A stretch of DNA of 64,000 nucleotides, taken from contig OY294048.1 of the NCBI GenBank assembly GCA_958510825.1, positions 32,391,026-32,455,025 of the forward strand, given 5' to 3'. Shown here one piece after another: positions 1 to 14,099 of the stretch. Position 1 is the first letter of the stretch; each line of letters begins with the position of its first letter. This stretch comes from Brachypterus glaber (Eukaryota; Arthropoda; Insecta; Coleoptera; Kateretidae). Under the pieces are notes generated by a model. The model was not told the DNA's origin, did no database searches, and saw only the letters and a program-made list of their open reading frames with translations. Made by a program: the position numbers and the translations under genes.

Positions 1-301
1 ATGTATAGAAATATATTTTTCATTTGGGGGTAAGGGGGGGGGCGCTGTAAAAAAATTATAATAACAGTGTAGTTTTATTTAACGTTTTATGTGGTTTTTA
101 AATTTTTCTTCTATTGTAAATAATAAAAAATTTACTACCAAACTAAGCAAACATATCTTTTTAAAAAATGGCTGTGAGCGACCTCTACATTTTTTTCAAA
201 AATTTTGAAAAAATGCTGGGATGATATTCTTATCCCAGTGAACAAATTTAAGGGGTAAGACCTCCAAATTTTTCAATTTGAAATTTTGGTGGGTCACCCT
301 A
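1..301. mobile_element. 3' end of a hAT-like non-autonomous element
   Basis: Positions about 145-301 match the terminal ~160 bp of the complete element at 49895-50951 (shared ggctgtgagcgac and ggtgggtcaccctaa segments). The copy is cut off by the window edge. Bases 1-150 also have an inverted counterpart near 2035-2170. Confidence 0.65.
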
Positions 302-1127
302 ATGGGTATTAGCGTGGGCCTTTGCAACTTTTAGGAAAAATGTTAAAAAAATTAAAATAAGAAAACCTAATAAGAAATGCAAAAACTGTTTTATTGCAAA
401 AAGAAATAGGTTTTACAACCAAAAATAACATTTAAAAACATCATAGGCCATATTTTAAGCCACTCTATTTTCTGCTTTGTAGTGGAAGTGAGGCATAATT
501 TCACGTGATTTAACTCCATTTAAAATAACCCCAAAAATTGCACCAAAAAAATAAAATGTGGGCAAATAGAGAATTTTATAAGCTTTAAAATTATATATCA
601 CACGATCCCCTTTCTGTTTAAAAAATCCCCCTTGCCCCCTTTCTCCATCTTGCCCCCTAAGCATACCAAATATATACCAAAAAAATATCTGGGTTATTTT
701 ATTTGTGTTCCAAATTTCAAGATGATATCTTAAGCCTTTCAAAAGTTACAGAGGGGGAGGCGGACTTTTGACACGCTGTATAATATACATTATACATACC
801 TTATATTATATTATATTATACATTACAAATGTGAATAAATACGATATTTTCATTAATATTAAAGGCTTTGTAGAGGGCTCTAGATGACCTTTAATCTGAT
901 TCTGCTTTTACACACACATTAGGCATATTAGAAGGCATATTTTGGAGGGTATTGCGTTTTTAAATTCCAGATTTCAATTTTTCGGCCCACCCTAATTGCC
1001 AATGTTGTGCTCAATTCTCGGATCAGTTTATAAAATCGCTTTTAAACGTAAAAGTATATCTCGTAAACGGTAAGCTGTATAATATATTATGGGACTTTTT
1101 CTGGCCGGAGTCCTTATATGTATTTTA
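302..1127. other. Intronic/upstream sequence with a repeat fragment
   Basis: No gene seen. About 455-775 matches the family at 62650-63330 (shared gaattttataagcttt, cacacga and runs of C before cttgcccc). The remainder is AT-rich and unassigned. Confidence 0.5.
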
Positions 1128-1129
1128 CA

Positions 1130-1267
1130 TCGGCACTTAGTGCTACTAAGAGTGCCGATGTATTGAAATCGTCGCCGAAAAGTCAAAATCTTTGACCACG
1201 TTTTTCACATTTCTCGACGCTTTAGACCATTCTGAGTCGAAATATGTAAAAAATTTTTTTGGGGTCC

Positions 1268-1311
<44 letters not shown>

Positions 1312-1871
1312 GAATTTTAAATTGGCCAAAAAATGTTATAAACAACGTTATCCTAAAACGCATTGTTTTCGAGATATTGGCGTTTAAAGCAGTAAAAGGT
1401 TTTTTAGCATATCTCACATATTTATAACCCGATTTCAAAAATTATATTTTAAATAAAAGCTCTTTTTAGGCCCTATAAAAATTTTATATACAGTTTTTTG
1501 CTAGAATATAATGTTTTAAAGATACAGAATTTAAAATCAAACAAAACACCTAGTTTTAAATTTGCAAACTAGATGGCTATAGTGTACAAATTTTAAGCTT
1601 CCATTCTTTGTTTTTAAAATCAATCAAAAATTGGAATTAATAAGTTCAACTTGCATCCAAGTAAAAACATATTTTTATTATTAATTTTAATTATATATTA
1701 AGTGTACAAGAAAAGCTAAAGTTTAATATAAATATTATACAAGTTAGTTTGTGCAGTGAGGAGTAGTAGTAAAATTGTAATTATGTTATGCTACCCTGTT
1801 CTAATAGCATGTTATTAGTTTTCCCAATAGTGCCGATGTTTTGACAGGGTGCTTGCAACGTTTCATCTAGT
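1130..1871 (+). mobile_element. HINE (Helentron-type non-autonomous Helitron), copy 1
   Basis: Starts TC with a 5' hairpin (catcggcact...agtgccgatg), repeats agtgccgatg near the 3' end as a subterminal inverted repeat, carries a tctg-tetranucleotide microsatellite and ends CTAGT followed by T. These are HINE/DINE hallmarks. A second copy with the same two ends is at 14843-15408. No coding capacity. Confidence 0.7.
1266..1312. repeat. (TCTG)n microsatellite
   Basis: About eleven uninterrupted GTCT/TCTG units inside the HINE. Such GTCY arrays are a built-in part of this element type. Confidence 0.95.
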
Positions 1872-2306
1872 TTACCCTTAGGTCTGCCTCTATCCAAGAT
1901 AAGCTAAGAACGCTTTGAGGTAGAGACTTGAAATTTGGTATGCAGATATATTTTTTTATTATCTTCCTATTTGCAAAATTTGCGAAATCGGTTGGGAGGA
2001 AAGAGGCTATAAGGGGGTCAAATATTTGTTTTGGTCGCATTTTTTTATTATTTACAATAGAAGGAACATTTAAAAACTAAAATGTTAAATAAAACTACAC
2101 AAAAAATTTCATCATTTTTTTCCAGCGGGGGGCTTTCTCTCCCCCAAAATATAAAAAAAAATATTTCTAGATATACCTTTTTTATGAGAAAGTATTCTCC
2201 CTGATTCGAGATGTCTGATTGATGTTGATTCTACCCTTAAAATTATTGAGCTGTTTTAAAAACACCATGTATAATTTTTGTTACTTAACATTTACTTAAT
2301 TTTAAG
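1872..2306. other. AT-rich stretch before exon A
   Basis: No gene. About 2035-2170 is an inverted match to 1-150 (tgtagttttattta, ttctattgtaaataat), so the two may be arms of one disrupted element. Confidence 0.4.
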
Positions 2307-2568
2307 AAACCAAAATTCTGATGGAAACACCTTTTTAAGAAAAGTTGGAAGATTTTTCCGTGAAGAAAAGCAACTCGCCGTAGGCCAGAAGACAGACAAT
2401 AAACAAAAAACAGGCGATGCGGCTGCGGAAGTTATTGAAAATAAAACCGAAGTTTGCGATGGAAAAAAAGAGGAAAAAAAATTGACGACAATCGATAAAG
2501 ATTCAGATAGTGAAAACACTTCCATTTCTTTAATATCTGAACAAGATTTATTTTTAGCTGGGTTAAAT
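2307..2568 (+). CDS. stac: stac exon A (N-terminal linker)
   Basis: AG at 2305-2306 and GT at 2569 bound about 87 codons. The segment is Lys/Glu/Asp-rich and low in complexity, ending in an acidic SEQDLFLAGLN motif. It ends in phase 0, matching exon B. The polypyrimidine tract before the acceptor is weak, so the 5' edge is the least certain in the gene. The first base belongs to a codon begun upstream. Confidence 0.7.
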
Positions 2569-5500
2569 GTAAGTCATAGTTAGAAGTTAGTTAGTAGGTG
2601 TCAATTTGGGAGTTAGGTATCTCCATATCTTTAAAAGACATTTTTTTTAATAAAGTAAGCAGTACTTACTTTCTCGTGAATTCCGAGAATTTTCGGATCA
2701 ATAAAAGCCTTACAAATGCCAAAAATTGCATTTTAACCAATCGGACAAGACTAACTTTGTAGAGTTTTTTTTTATTGGAATGGACCCATAAGCAATTTTT
2801 CCGGGAAAAACTAGTAATTATATGTTGTTATATTTACTGTTATCGCCATATCGTATAAAATTTGATCCATTTTGGAAAAAATCGAATTTTTCGGTTTTTG
2901 TTGATCAGTAAATTAGTAGGCAGAGTATAGAAAACAGAAAAAAACAACCTTTAATCAATCCCCTAAAAACCCAAAGTTTAAAGTTTGCTTTTGATCTGTT
3001 ATACGTTTTCGTCTGTAGAAAAATCACCTTTTCGGAATGTTTATTTATAAATACACCAAAAACTGGAAAACTTTTTTTGGCCATAACAATACTTTATTTT
3101 TTCCGATATGGCTCAAAATTAAAAATATCATTTTTGGTTCTGATATAGGTATACCTATATATAGCTATATTTGCTTATATGTAAATCTGAAACTCCCCTG
3201 CTGAAAATGACGGGTCTGTGCCGGTATAAATGGTGCATAGACCGGACTTAAGCGGATGAAATTCACCCGCTCAAGTCCGGTTTATGCACCACTTATACCC
3301 GCGCAGACCCGTCATTTTCAATAGGGTCTGCAGAGTTTCAAATTTGGCTTTAAATTTCCTTTTCAGTGACGTCCATTTTGAAATACTTAAATATTTTAAA
3401 AGTAGTTAGGTATTCAACTTAGAATAACCCAAAAAGGGCTCTATCCCTGTAAAAAAAAGTCCCATCAAGTCTTACGTAAACGATCCTATGAAATCTTATG
3501 AAAATCCCATTAATAAAGTAGGAAGTTGTAGGAAATATCCCATCACGATGGGATGGAAAGTTGCAACGATAGGTTTTCATGGTTTTTGATAAATTTTGGT
3601 AGCGTCACATTGAAATAGGAATTACCATTCCTTTAAAATCATACGAAAAAACCATTCTCGGTCCCATCAAATCCTACGCAAACTATCAAAGCCCATTTAA
3701 TCTTATTAAAATGCTGTTTTTAGTTCATGAACCAAACCCCAAAATTTTTAATTTTGAATAACGTTTTTATAACGTTAGAAAACTGTATAAAAGTACGTTA
3801 TAAAATATGTGCAAATGTCCCGCTTTTTAACGTTAGAATCAAACGTTAGTTACAAACGTTAATCTAACGTTAGATTCTTAAGTTAGAAATACGTTATAAG
3901 TACGTTTAATATCTAACTTTGGGAGGGGGCGTGGCCAACTAGGAAATTTCTACCTGCATCATAAAATGGTAGCTGGAGACAAATTTATTCATATAAATAA
4001 ATCTTAATGTATATTAGCAATCATAATATTTTTAAACATAATTTTATTACATTTATTTATAAAATAGCCATCTTCTTAGGTGGCCCTAAATATATTTCGT
4101 GTAATATGCTGTAATAGTTCGATAAATACGTTTACCTCTCAGAAAAACTTTAAAAAAGTTAATATTTATTTATACATTCAGAATCTTAAAATATTTTTTT
4201 AATTCTAGTACAGCGTTGCCAGACTTACTATAATTTTGACTTAAGGGGAATATTTTTTTAAACTTATTATAGAAATAATAAATAATTATCAAACCTAGGC
4301 ACATAGCTGTCTGAAATGAGTATTTTCTACTATAGCTTACGTATTAATAATGGAAATTTAAAAAATATTTAAAGTTAGAATGAGGTTAGATAACGGTTAA
4401 AATTTAGTTGAGAAACTAACGTTAGATTTATGTATTTTATAACGTTTTTGTCAAACGTTAGTTTTTAAGGTTAGATTTATATATTTTATAACGTTTTTGT
4501 ATAACGTTAGAGACTAAACAGAAAAATGTCACTAATCTAATGTTATGTTAAGTTAGATTTATGTACTTTTCTGCAGGTAAATAATATACACGCACAATTG
4601 GTTTACGAAACCATAAATAATGTCAGACGTGACATTAGCCAAGCCAAGCTTTTTTCCTATATCCAGGAGGTCTGCAAAATGTCAAGGGAGCAACAACAAG
4701 AGCTTATCATGATGGCCAAAAAGAAAGAAGTGCCTAAAATTGTAGCCAATACTAAGGTAAGACAAGATGAAACAAGAGTGGCTACTATGTGGCAAGTGTG
4801 TGCAATGCACACGGGCCGCCGCACTATAATAAATAAATAAATAATAAAAAAAGTAGTTGAAGCCATGGAGGATGATCAGTTGGCGGCTGCAGTCATGTAC
4901 GACCTACAAAAGGCATTTGACTGCATGCCATTCGACACATTATTAGACAAATTAAAGTTCTATAACTTTGACAGATTGAGTGTGGACCTGATCAAATCCT
5001 ATCTTAGTGACCGCATCCAGTATGTTTTTGCTAACGGTGTTGCCTCGGAGGACAGGGGTGTCACATACGGCGCCCGCAGGGCTCCGTACTCGGCCCCATC
5101 TTGTTCCTGATCTATATAAATGACCTTGAACATCAGGTGGCGCTGGGTGCGGAGCTTGTGCTATTTGCTGATGACACCACTGCCCTTCTCAGGGGCGGCT
5201 CTTTTAGTGAAATTGAGATTGCTGTGTCTGAACAAGAAACTAAACTGAACCAGTGGTTTAAAGCTAACAAGCTTCATATCAATGAAAGTAAAACAAACCG
5301 CATTGTGTTTACCCACAAAAAAATTGACGCTCTTGTTAATTATAACTCCACAGATCCGAAGCTGCTTGGAGTTATCCTTGACTCAACCTTGAGATGGGAC
5401 TCGCATGTGAGTCATGTAGCTGGAATCGCTTCAAAATATGTGTACCTAATCAGAAAAATTAGGGATGTTATACCCTTTTCAGTACTTCTAACTGCATATA

Positions 5501-6111
5501 ATTCATTATTTATATCGAAAATAAGCTATGGCATTACATGCTGGGGTCATACTTCCCATCTTGAGAGATTATTTATTTATTTAAACTACAACGTAAAATA
5601 ATACGGATAATTACAAAAAGTGGCTATCGTGACGACGTTAGGCAGAAATTTAAGGATCTGAATCTGTTAACACTTCCAAGTCTATATATTCTAAGATGCG
5701 CATGCGAAGCTCATCTCGACAAGGACAACTACAGGTCTCACTCTGATATTCATAGTTTCAACACTAGAAACAGAAATAAAATTTGTATAAATACATTAAG
5801 ATTGACTTCAAGCAGGTACGGAACTAACTATTACGGACCTGTGTTTTTGAATAAACTTCCTCAGTATATGCTATTATTACCCCCGCCTAGGTTCAAAACC
5901 ACACTCAAAAAAATACTCCTAAATAGAGTGTATTATTCAACACGAGAATTTTTTGAGGACAATTTGCCTTCCAATGTAAATACTTAGCTTTAAATTGTTT
6001 CTTTCATTGTTATTTTAATTGTAATGTCTACAAACTGTTAACTACATGTTAAATACTATTTTAATTAAAACTAAATGACGACTGTAAAAACTGTAAAGTT
6101 TAATGCAAATA

Positions 6112-6142
<31 letters not shown>

Positions 6143-6928
6143 CTATGTAGCCTTGTTTTGGTGTCCAAAAAGAAAAAACGAAATTTCATAAATAGAACAT
6201 AAAATAGTTTTTATTCTATTGATTCTAAAAGCGACACTTTTTGTACATGTTTTTCGGGCCAAAAAGTTTTTTTTCACCAGCTAACTAAAACTTGTTATTT
6301 TTAAGATTTTTAAAAGAAGATGCTTTACCTTTACTGTAATATTTATAAAGAAATATGACCTTTTTGACACTTTTGGTCTTGAACTAACTGTTCTTTTTGA
6401 CCAGATACAGTTATTATAATCATTTCATACAAAATAAAAAAAAATTTATAACATAACTGATTAAATCTGTATTCACCCACTAAAATAAATTAAAATAAAA
6501 CACAACATTTCAATTGTAAAAAGAAATATTTTTTGCACTTTAAAATTAAGTATATTTTAATAATTTATTATAATTAGTAACAATCGAATACAAAATATTG
6601 TATAATACACGGGCAAAAAGTTAAATTTCGATTTCGTAGGTTTATTACCCTCGGGCTGGCCCTATCGGCCGGCCCACGGCTTCAAAAAACCTACTCAATC
6701 GAAAAATTTAACTTTTCTTGTATTATAAATAACTATTAAAAACATTAAGTAGGCTATTCTGCGCTATAAAAATGCATTGGCTTTGTTTGTAGTAAATTAG
6801 GGTCTAAACGTCAGTCCGTTTTTTATACCAATGTAAATTTTTATTTCCAAAATTATCAAAATTTGCGTTACGTAATACTTTAACGTTCCCCATGCAACAA
6901 AATAGGTAAAAAAGTAGACAAAAAGTCA

Positions 6929-7008
<80 letters not shown>

Positions 7009-10000
7009 TAATAATAAACAGCACTGCCTCGATAGGATTCAAATGCTTGTGACTGCAAAAAAGTCACAAGTCAGAAGGGCCAGGGCTTTTAAGGAAAACA
7101 AACTTTTCCACGAAAAGCCCTCCCGCCTGTTTCAAGATCCTCCACGTGCTGTTGATAATCCGCCGACCGCTGATCAAGTGGAATACTTCTGGAAGGGTAT
7201 CAATGAAAAAGTGCGTCCACTTAATTTAAACACTCCAGCCCTGGCGCAATTTGAGACATTCTGCGAAAGATTGCAACCGCAGGATGAGCGCCGGCCGATA
7301 ACCCAGGAGGAAGTTCGAAAGGCTCTTGAGGGCTCTAAGAACTTTGCTGCTCCAGGCCCAGATGGCATTAACAATTACTGGTGGAAAAAGTTACCATCCA
7401 CCCACCAACATTTAGCCAGAATATTTAATTCATGGCTAAATGAGGAGCAGCAAATACCCTCCTGGTTCATCGAGGGGCGAACTGTGTTACGATAACATGT
7501 TTAAACGCATGCTACAAGATATTTACGAGAATCTTGTACATGCGGGTACTCCAAACAGTGGATCCGGTATTCCAAGATATCTATGAGCAACGAGGGTCAA
7601 AAAGAGGGGTTGCCGGTTGTAAAGAGAACCTGCTGATAGACAGGTGCATCACGCAGGACTCTATACAATACAAGCGCAATCTCTCAATGGCCTGGATCGA
7701 CTACCTCAAGGCATTTGATACAATACCTCATGAGCTTATTATACACCTGCTCGAATGCCTTGGGGTACCGGATCAAGTAGTGAAATGCATTAAACAACTG
7801 TTGCCGCTCTGGAAGACCCGTTTCACCATAGGTTCAGGTGAAACAAAGGTTACCACAGAGCTGATTACTTTTATGAGGGGAGTATTTCAAGGGGACTCCC
7901 TAAGTCCATTACTATTTTGCATTTCACTACTTCCCCTATCCGTTGTTCTCAGGAATACCAAAGGATACCACTGCGGCACACCAGGAAACCGAAGGCATAA
8001 GGTCACACATCTGTTTTATATCTCCATATTCGTTCTCGTTCGGTTAAACGTCGTGCTCCGTATTTTGATTGAAAAATCAGGGTTTTTCATAGTTAAAAAA
8101 GTTTTTAAATAAGGCAAACTTATCAATAAGTAGTCTAGATTCGTAAACAATAAAAATATCAAAGAAATACGTGCTGTGAAAATAGTTTTACAATTAAACA
8201 GTATCTAGTCCAGTGCCGGACTTAAAATGAATAAGTGTAAATCCTGCAGTGACACAGTAAGCATAGGAAATGACTGCGTGCAGTGCAACGAGTGTAAGGC
8301 CTATTTTCACTACGAGTGTTCCATTGATGAGGAATCCTACAACAAACTTCCAGCGCCAAAAAAAAGAGGATGGAAATGTAATAGATGTACTAATCCAGGA
8401 ACCAATAATGGAAAATCTACTTCGGCAAGTAGCACTTCTCCTGATATTTTAAAATCCCTTAATGCCATTAAAGCTCAAGTTGCTGATATTGAAATTATCA
8501 AAAATAGTTTAAATGGTATCCAAGCATCTATTGATTTCATAAGTAAGCAATATGATGAATTTAAAGTAACGCTCGATCAAAATAACACTGAAATTAAAAA
8601 ACTAACAAAACAAGTAGGCGATCTTACTAAGCAAAATATTGAAAAAGATAAGTTGATTTTAAACCTCAACTCACATGTAAACAAAATTGATCAGCAACTA
8701 AAATCCAAAAATATGGAAATTTGTAATATACCAATGGATGAAACAGAAAATAAAATGGATATTCTAAAAACAATAGCTGCCGAGGTAGATATTGACATAA
8801 ATGGAAATGATATTGAAAATATTTATAGAATTCAACCTAAAAACAAAATTCCCGTCTTGGTTGTCGAATTTACCAATAAAATAAAACGTAATGAGTTTAT
8901 TGCTAAAAAAAACCATGTACTAAATGATCAAACAATTTATTTCAACGAGCAACTAACTCAATACAACAAAAAACTGATATACTTCACAAAACAATGGGCG
9001 AAGGAATTTAAATATACGTATGTTTGGGTGAAAAATGGTAAAATTTTAATTCGTAAATCAAAAGAAGATGAAGCAATCGTAATTGAAAAAGAAGATGATT
9101 TGAAAAATATTAAATAAATGCGTCCCTGTCCTTAAAATATAAACTACTTGATCAAAAAAAAATCTCACTGATAATGTTAAATTTAATCGATTCGATTGAT
9201 AATGCATATTTTGATTCTAAAAATTTAACAAACAAAGGACAAATAAATGACTTTTTTAGTGACGACAGCTCAAAAAATTTTACAGTTTTCCACACGAATA
9301 TAAGAAGTGTTAATAAGAACTGCGAAGAGTTACAAGTGTATCTTAAAAACTTTTTTAAACATGATTTTGATTTAATAGTATTATCAGAAACATTTAAATT
9401 AGATAATCACAAACTATTTTATATAGATGGGTATGAAAACTATTATAATTTAGGCGCAATTAATAAAAATGATGGGGTACTTCTCTATATCAAAACTGGA
9501 ATAAGTCATAATTTTAAAATAGTAAAATGCAATAAAAATAATTTTGCTAGACTAGAATTTGTTATAAATAATAAAAGAATTTTCTTTACAGGTGTTTACA
9601 AGCCGTATGAACAAAATAGTAATGAATTCTTAAACAATTTAGAAAATTACATAAAAAATCATTGTATTAATCAAAATGAATACCTATTAGGTGATTTTAA
9701 TATAAATATTGTAGGTTTGCCATTATCTATAGAGGCTGACAAATACTTAGATTTATTAAACACAAATTATATTTGCCCTTTTATAAATAAATTCACTAGG
9801 GTAGATGGCCCAAGCAAATCGTGTATAGATCATATTTGCGCCAAAACCGACATACCACGAAGAGATATCGATGCAGCAGTTATTTCTATACCAATAACAG
9901 ATCACTATCCTGTTGTATTAAAACTCAAATTAGATAAAAATAATGATCAAAAACGAATAAACCCTATCGCAAAAATTAACTTCAATAAGTTAAACACTAG

Positions 10001-13000
10001 TCTATCTAGAATAGTTTGGGAAAATGAATTAAACGATAAGTGCGTTAATAAAAATACAGATACATTTCTTGAATTGTTCCAAAATTCAATAAAAAGTTCC
10101 ACTGTTATAAACACAAATAAAAAACTTGTTCGAAAAAAAGTTTGGATTACGGAAGGTATTTTAACATCTATAAATAGAAAACATTTTCTTTATAAGGAAT
10201 TTGTCAAAAGTCCTTCTATGCAAACTAAAACCCAGTATGTTATGTATCGCAATAAACTTAACTCAATTGTTAAAAAAACTAAATTCGATTTTTTTAAATC
10301 AAAGATTGAAAATACAAACAATAATACGAGGGAAATATGGAAAGTAGCTAATGAAATTACTAATAGATCTTTAAAACATAAAACTATAAAAAAAATTAAA
10401 TCTAGTAATGGCGAAATTCTTACTGACCCCGCAGACATTGCCAATTGTTTTAACGACCGTTTCATCAATATTGGCACTGATATATCAAAAAAAATCAAAG
10501 TGAAGAAAAAATATAACAGAAAAATTAAATACATACAAAATGCAATGATATTAAAAAATATTGGTGAAACTGACACAAAAACATTTATACACTGCCTTAA
10601 AAAAAATAAAGCTAAGGGCTATGACGGTATAGCGGCGGAAACTATACAAAAAACACAACAATATTTAATAAAACCAATAACATTACTTATTAATCAGTGT
10701 TTCCGACAAGGGATATTTCCAGATTGTCTGAAAACAGCAATTGTTAAACAACCTCTACATAAAGGGGATGATAATTTAATTGTAACAAACTACAGCCCTA
10801 TATCCATTATTACCGCCTTATCAAAAATATTCGAGTATGCTATAAAATTTCAAATATTATCTTTTATAGAAGAAAATAAAATCCTTTCGGAAAACCAATT
10901 GGCTTTCGTCCCAAACGTAGTTCTCAAGATGCAATCACCAAACTGCTCTCAAAAATATATGAAAATATTAACTCTAACAAACCAACAATGGCAATTTTTT
11001 TAGACCTTGAAAAGGCATTTGACACGGTTCCGCATGAGTTATAAATATGGATTCAGAGGGCCGATACTTGACCTTTTGAAAAGCTACCTGTCTAATAGGA
11101 AGCAAATGGTAATGGTTGATAATAATATGAGCAGTTTCAAAATTGTCAAGTCAGGCGTACCTCAGGGTACCATATTGGGACCGATTTTATTTATAGTATA
11201 TATTAATGATCTTTTTAATAATATAGGGAATTGTATGGTAATAACTTATGCGGATGATACCGTTTTGCTTATTGAGGCAGACAACTGGGATGATTTAACT
11301 ATCTTAGCGGAACAGTGCCTTAAACAAGTAAAGGAATGGCTAGACAACAGTTTGCTACAATTTAATAGTAAAAAAACCAAATTCATTTGTTTTGCTTTAA
11401 CAAAAAAGTATACCAAAGATATCAACAAGCTGACAATCCATAATTGCTCCACTAATAACTGCAGCTGTGATGCCTACATAGAAAGGGTTGACTGTATACG
11501 TTATCTAGGATTAATTATTGACTCTCAGCTTACTTGAAATTATCATTTAGATGCACTTAACAAAAAATTACGTAGTTTAATTTCACTATTTAAGATTTTG
11601 AGAGAAATTTTTCATGTTAACACATTAAAATCTATATATTTTGCATTAAGTCAATCAATAATGACATACGGTATTGTGGTATGGGGCGGCACAAGTCAAA
11701 CAAATTTAAACAAAATTTCCACAACACAAAAACTTATTTTAAAAACTTTGCTAAATAAACCAAGAAGATATCCCACTAATGACCTTTTCGAAAACTTATC
11801 TGTGTTCAATATTTACCAGTTATATGCATTGGAATTGTTGAAATATTATTTTAAGAACGAGAACTTAGTTGTGTTGAATGATCACAAATATAAAACTAGG
11901 TTTAATCAAAACAAAAACTGTATAATTCCCCAGTCAAATAAAGCTAAGACTCACTCGTTTTTAAACATACATATTTCCAAATTGTATAATATTATTCCTA
12001 TGCATCTAAAAAATACACAAAAAAAGTATGCTAAATATGTATTAGAAAGCAAAAAATGGATTTTGGAAAATAAAAATACGATTCAAGAAATTATATCTTA
12101 AAAAAAGTATTTTACTGTTAAAATTTACTAGTTTAAGAAAATATGTATTTATTGTAAAATGTTATTCTATTTTTTTTTGTTATTTATGTTATTGTAATTT
12201 TTTATTTTTTATAAACAACGAAAAAACTGTAGATTCATATAAATATTTATATTTTTTATATATACATAAATAGTCGCTGTTAGAAAATTATTTTTAAGTA
12301 GGCATACGCCACAAACAAGTTTTTCAGAAACTTTCGTGGGGCATTTGCTTTCAAATGTAAAAATTTAGATATTGTAAGAATAAATATTATATTATTATTA
12401 TATATTTATATGGATGACCTTAAGTGCTATGCCTCGGGGGAAAGGGAACTCAATCAAGCCCTTACAGTAGTGCAGGAGTACACGCATGCTATCGGAATGG
12501 AGTTTGGGGTCAGCAAATGTGCAGTGGTTCATCTCAAGAGAGGACGATGCGCGAATGTTGAGGAAGAAACGCAGCTCGTAGATGGAAGCATCCTACATCA
12601 ACTTGATGCCGGAGAATCTTATACCTACTTGGGTATGGCTCAAAGCCATACTCAAGAAGTATCCGCTGTTAAAGAGATTCTCGGCGGCAAGTACAGACAC
12701 CGGCTTCGACAGATCTGGTCTTCAGAGCTATCGGGGAAGAAAAAGGTGTCTGCTACTAATATGCTTGCTGTTCCAATCTTGGCCTACTCCTTTGGAGTAA
12801 TCAAGTGGTCAATAGACGAGCTGCGACAACTCGACATAGGTACGCGAAAGATGATGAACATTTATCTCAGCCATCATCCAAAATCGTCCGTTCCACGACT
12901 TTACATCCCTCGTTATCAGGGTGGTCGTGGACTCTTGGGATTGGAGTGTTTACATGACAGAATAGTCCTGGGTGGAGCCTGTAAGGTGATCAGGAGTTCG

Positions 13001-14099
13001 GATCCCCTGCTTCGCATGGTTTGTAATCATGAAAAAGTGGGGGTTGGAGCATTTTTATTTAGGGCAGCTACGAAAGCCGCCAATGAACTCAGTCTCACCT
13101 TTGACATCCAAAGAAGGATTCATAATTCGGTAACTGAATTGGATCCTTCTCCATTAAAAGCCCAAGTTAAGTCTGCAGAAGCCATGCGACTTCTGCAAGC
13201 ACATGTGGATAAGCCGATGCACGGTCTCTACTTCAAGGCCGTGGAAAACATTGGCTTATCCAAACGATTGACTTTCGCATTTTTATACTCTAGTGGGCTA
13301 AGGTCAGAGACTGAGGGATTTATAATTGCGTGCCAAGATGGTGTATTTAACACCCTAGTCTACCGTAGTCGCGTTATGGGTATAGAGGTCCCTGACACAA
13401 GTTGCAGGGCGTGTCGAAAGGCGCCGGAGACCTTGATGCACTTACTGTCAGCGTGCTCGACTTATGCCGTCTCCGCCTATATACGACGACATAACGCGGC
13501 CTTGCGAGTGCTTTACTTCCACCTAAGGCACTCGTACGGTATTGACGATACACCCGTACTGCCCTATGTTCCAGACGATATTGAGTCCGTTGTGGAGAAT
13601 GAGAGGTGCCGAATTTATTGGAACTACTCATTCTCCACCCTCAGGCAAATAAGATACAATAAGCCTGAGGTAGTCCTCCTCGATAAAGATCTAAAGACAA
13701 TGTTCGTTATTGAATTTTCGGCTCCTGCCGAAACGAACATAGTCTTAAAAGAGGAGGAAAAACGGACGAAATATCAAGACCTGCTTTTCGAACTCCGTAG
13801 GCTCAACCCGGGTTATTCTGTTAAGCTGGTGGTCCTTATAATTGGTTCCCTTGGTGGTACGAGGCAAAAATTTCTCTCTGCACTTAAGACCATACCGGCA
13901 CGCTCCAAAAAAGCAGAACTCTTATCCGGAAATATGCAGAAGGCCATTATTCTGGGATCATTAAATATACTCAGAGCGCACGAAAATCGGACCCAATAAG
14001 TACTAACCTCACGGTGTGTGGAGTAGTTATTGGTTTTTGCTGGCTCGTCTGCTCGTAACGTTGGAGATACGGACAGGGCCTGACCAGCGTATGCTTTGC

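Larger units (their letters stand above)
4833..6145 (+). mobile_element. 5'-truncated, degenerate Jockey/CR1-group LINE
   Basis: RT fragments in shifting frames: MYDLQKAFDCMPFDTLL and IKSYLSDRIQYV (4865-5110), FLIYINDL, the catalytic LVLFADDTT and LGVILDSTLRWDSH (5101-5601), then 3' thumb remnants to about 5987. The 3' tail is a (taaac)n run. A frameshift destroys the conserved GVPQGS region near 5060-5110, so this is a dead copy. Confidence 0.85.
8022..12404 (+). mobile_element. CR1/Jockey-group LINE with PHD-finger ORF1, full-length-like, nested in the Dong-like element
   Basis: Flanked by a 7-bp target duplication tttatat (8015-8021 and 12405-12411). Layout: about 200-bp 5' UTR, ORF1 (8227-9117), ORF2 (9174-12101) with APE endonuclease and RT, 3' UTR ending in a TAT-rich tail. 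ORF1 is intact; ORF2 has frameshifts near 10905 and 11040 and a nonsense codon at about 11535. The TSD and complete 5' part make this a full-length insertion that has since decayed. Confidence 0.85.
7014..14099 (+). mobile_element. Dong-like (R4-clade) LINE, split by a nested LINE
   Basis: A single RT-endonuclease ORF remnant in two pieces (7043-8021 and 12412-13999). It has RT motifs (GPDGINNYWWK, KAFDTIPHEL), the catalytic FYMDDL box, a C-terminal CRAC...HLLSAC zinc motif and a restriction-like endonuclease region (KPEVVLLD...VIEFSAP). Both ends abut (TAA)n, the known target of Dong elements. It is 5'-truncated, has an internal deletion and frameshift near 7490, and a 4,383-bp insertion at 8022-12404. 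Confidence 0.85.

Noticed and set aside
6804..7067. Tyr-rich minus-strand reading frame
   Set aside because: The poly-Tyr run is the translated (TAA)n microsatellite. The same artefact occurs at about 14100.
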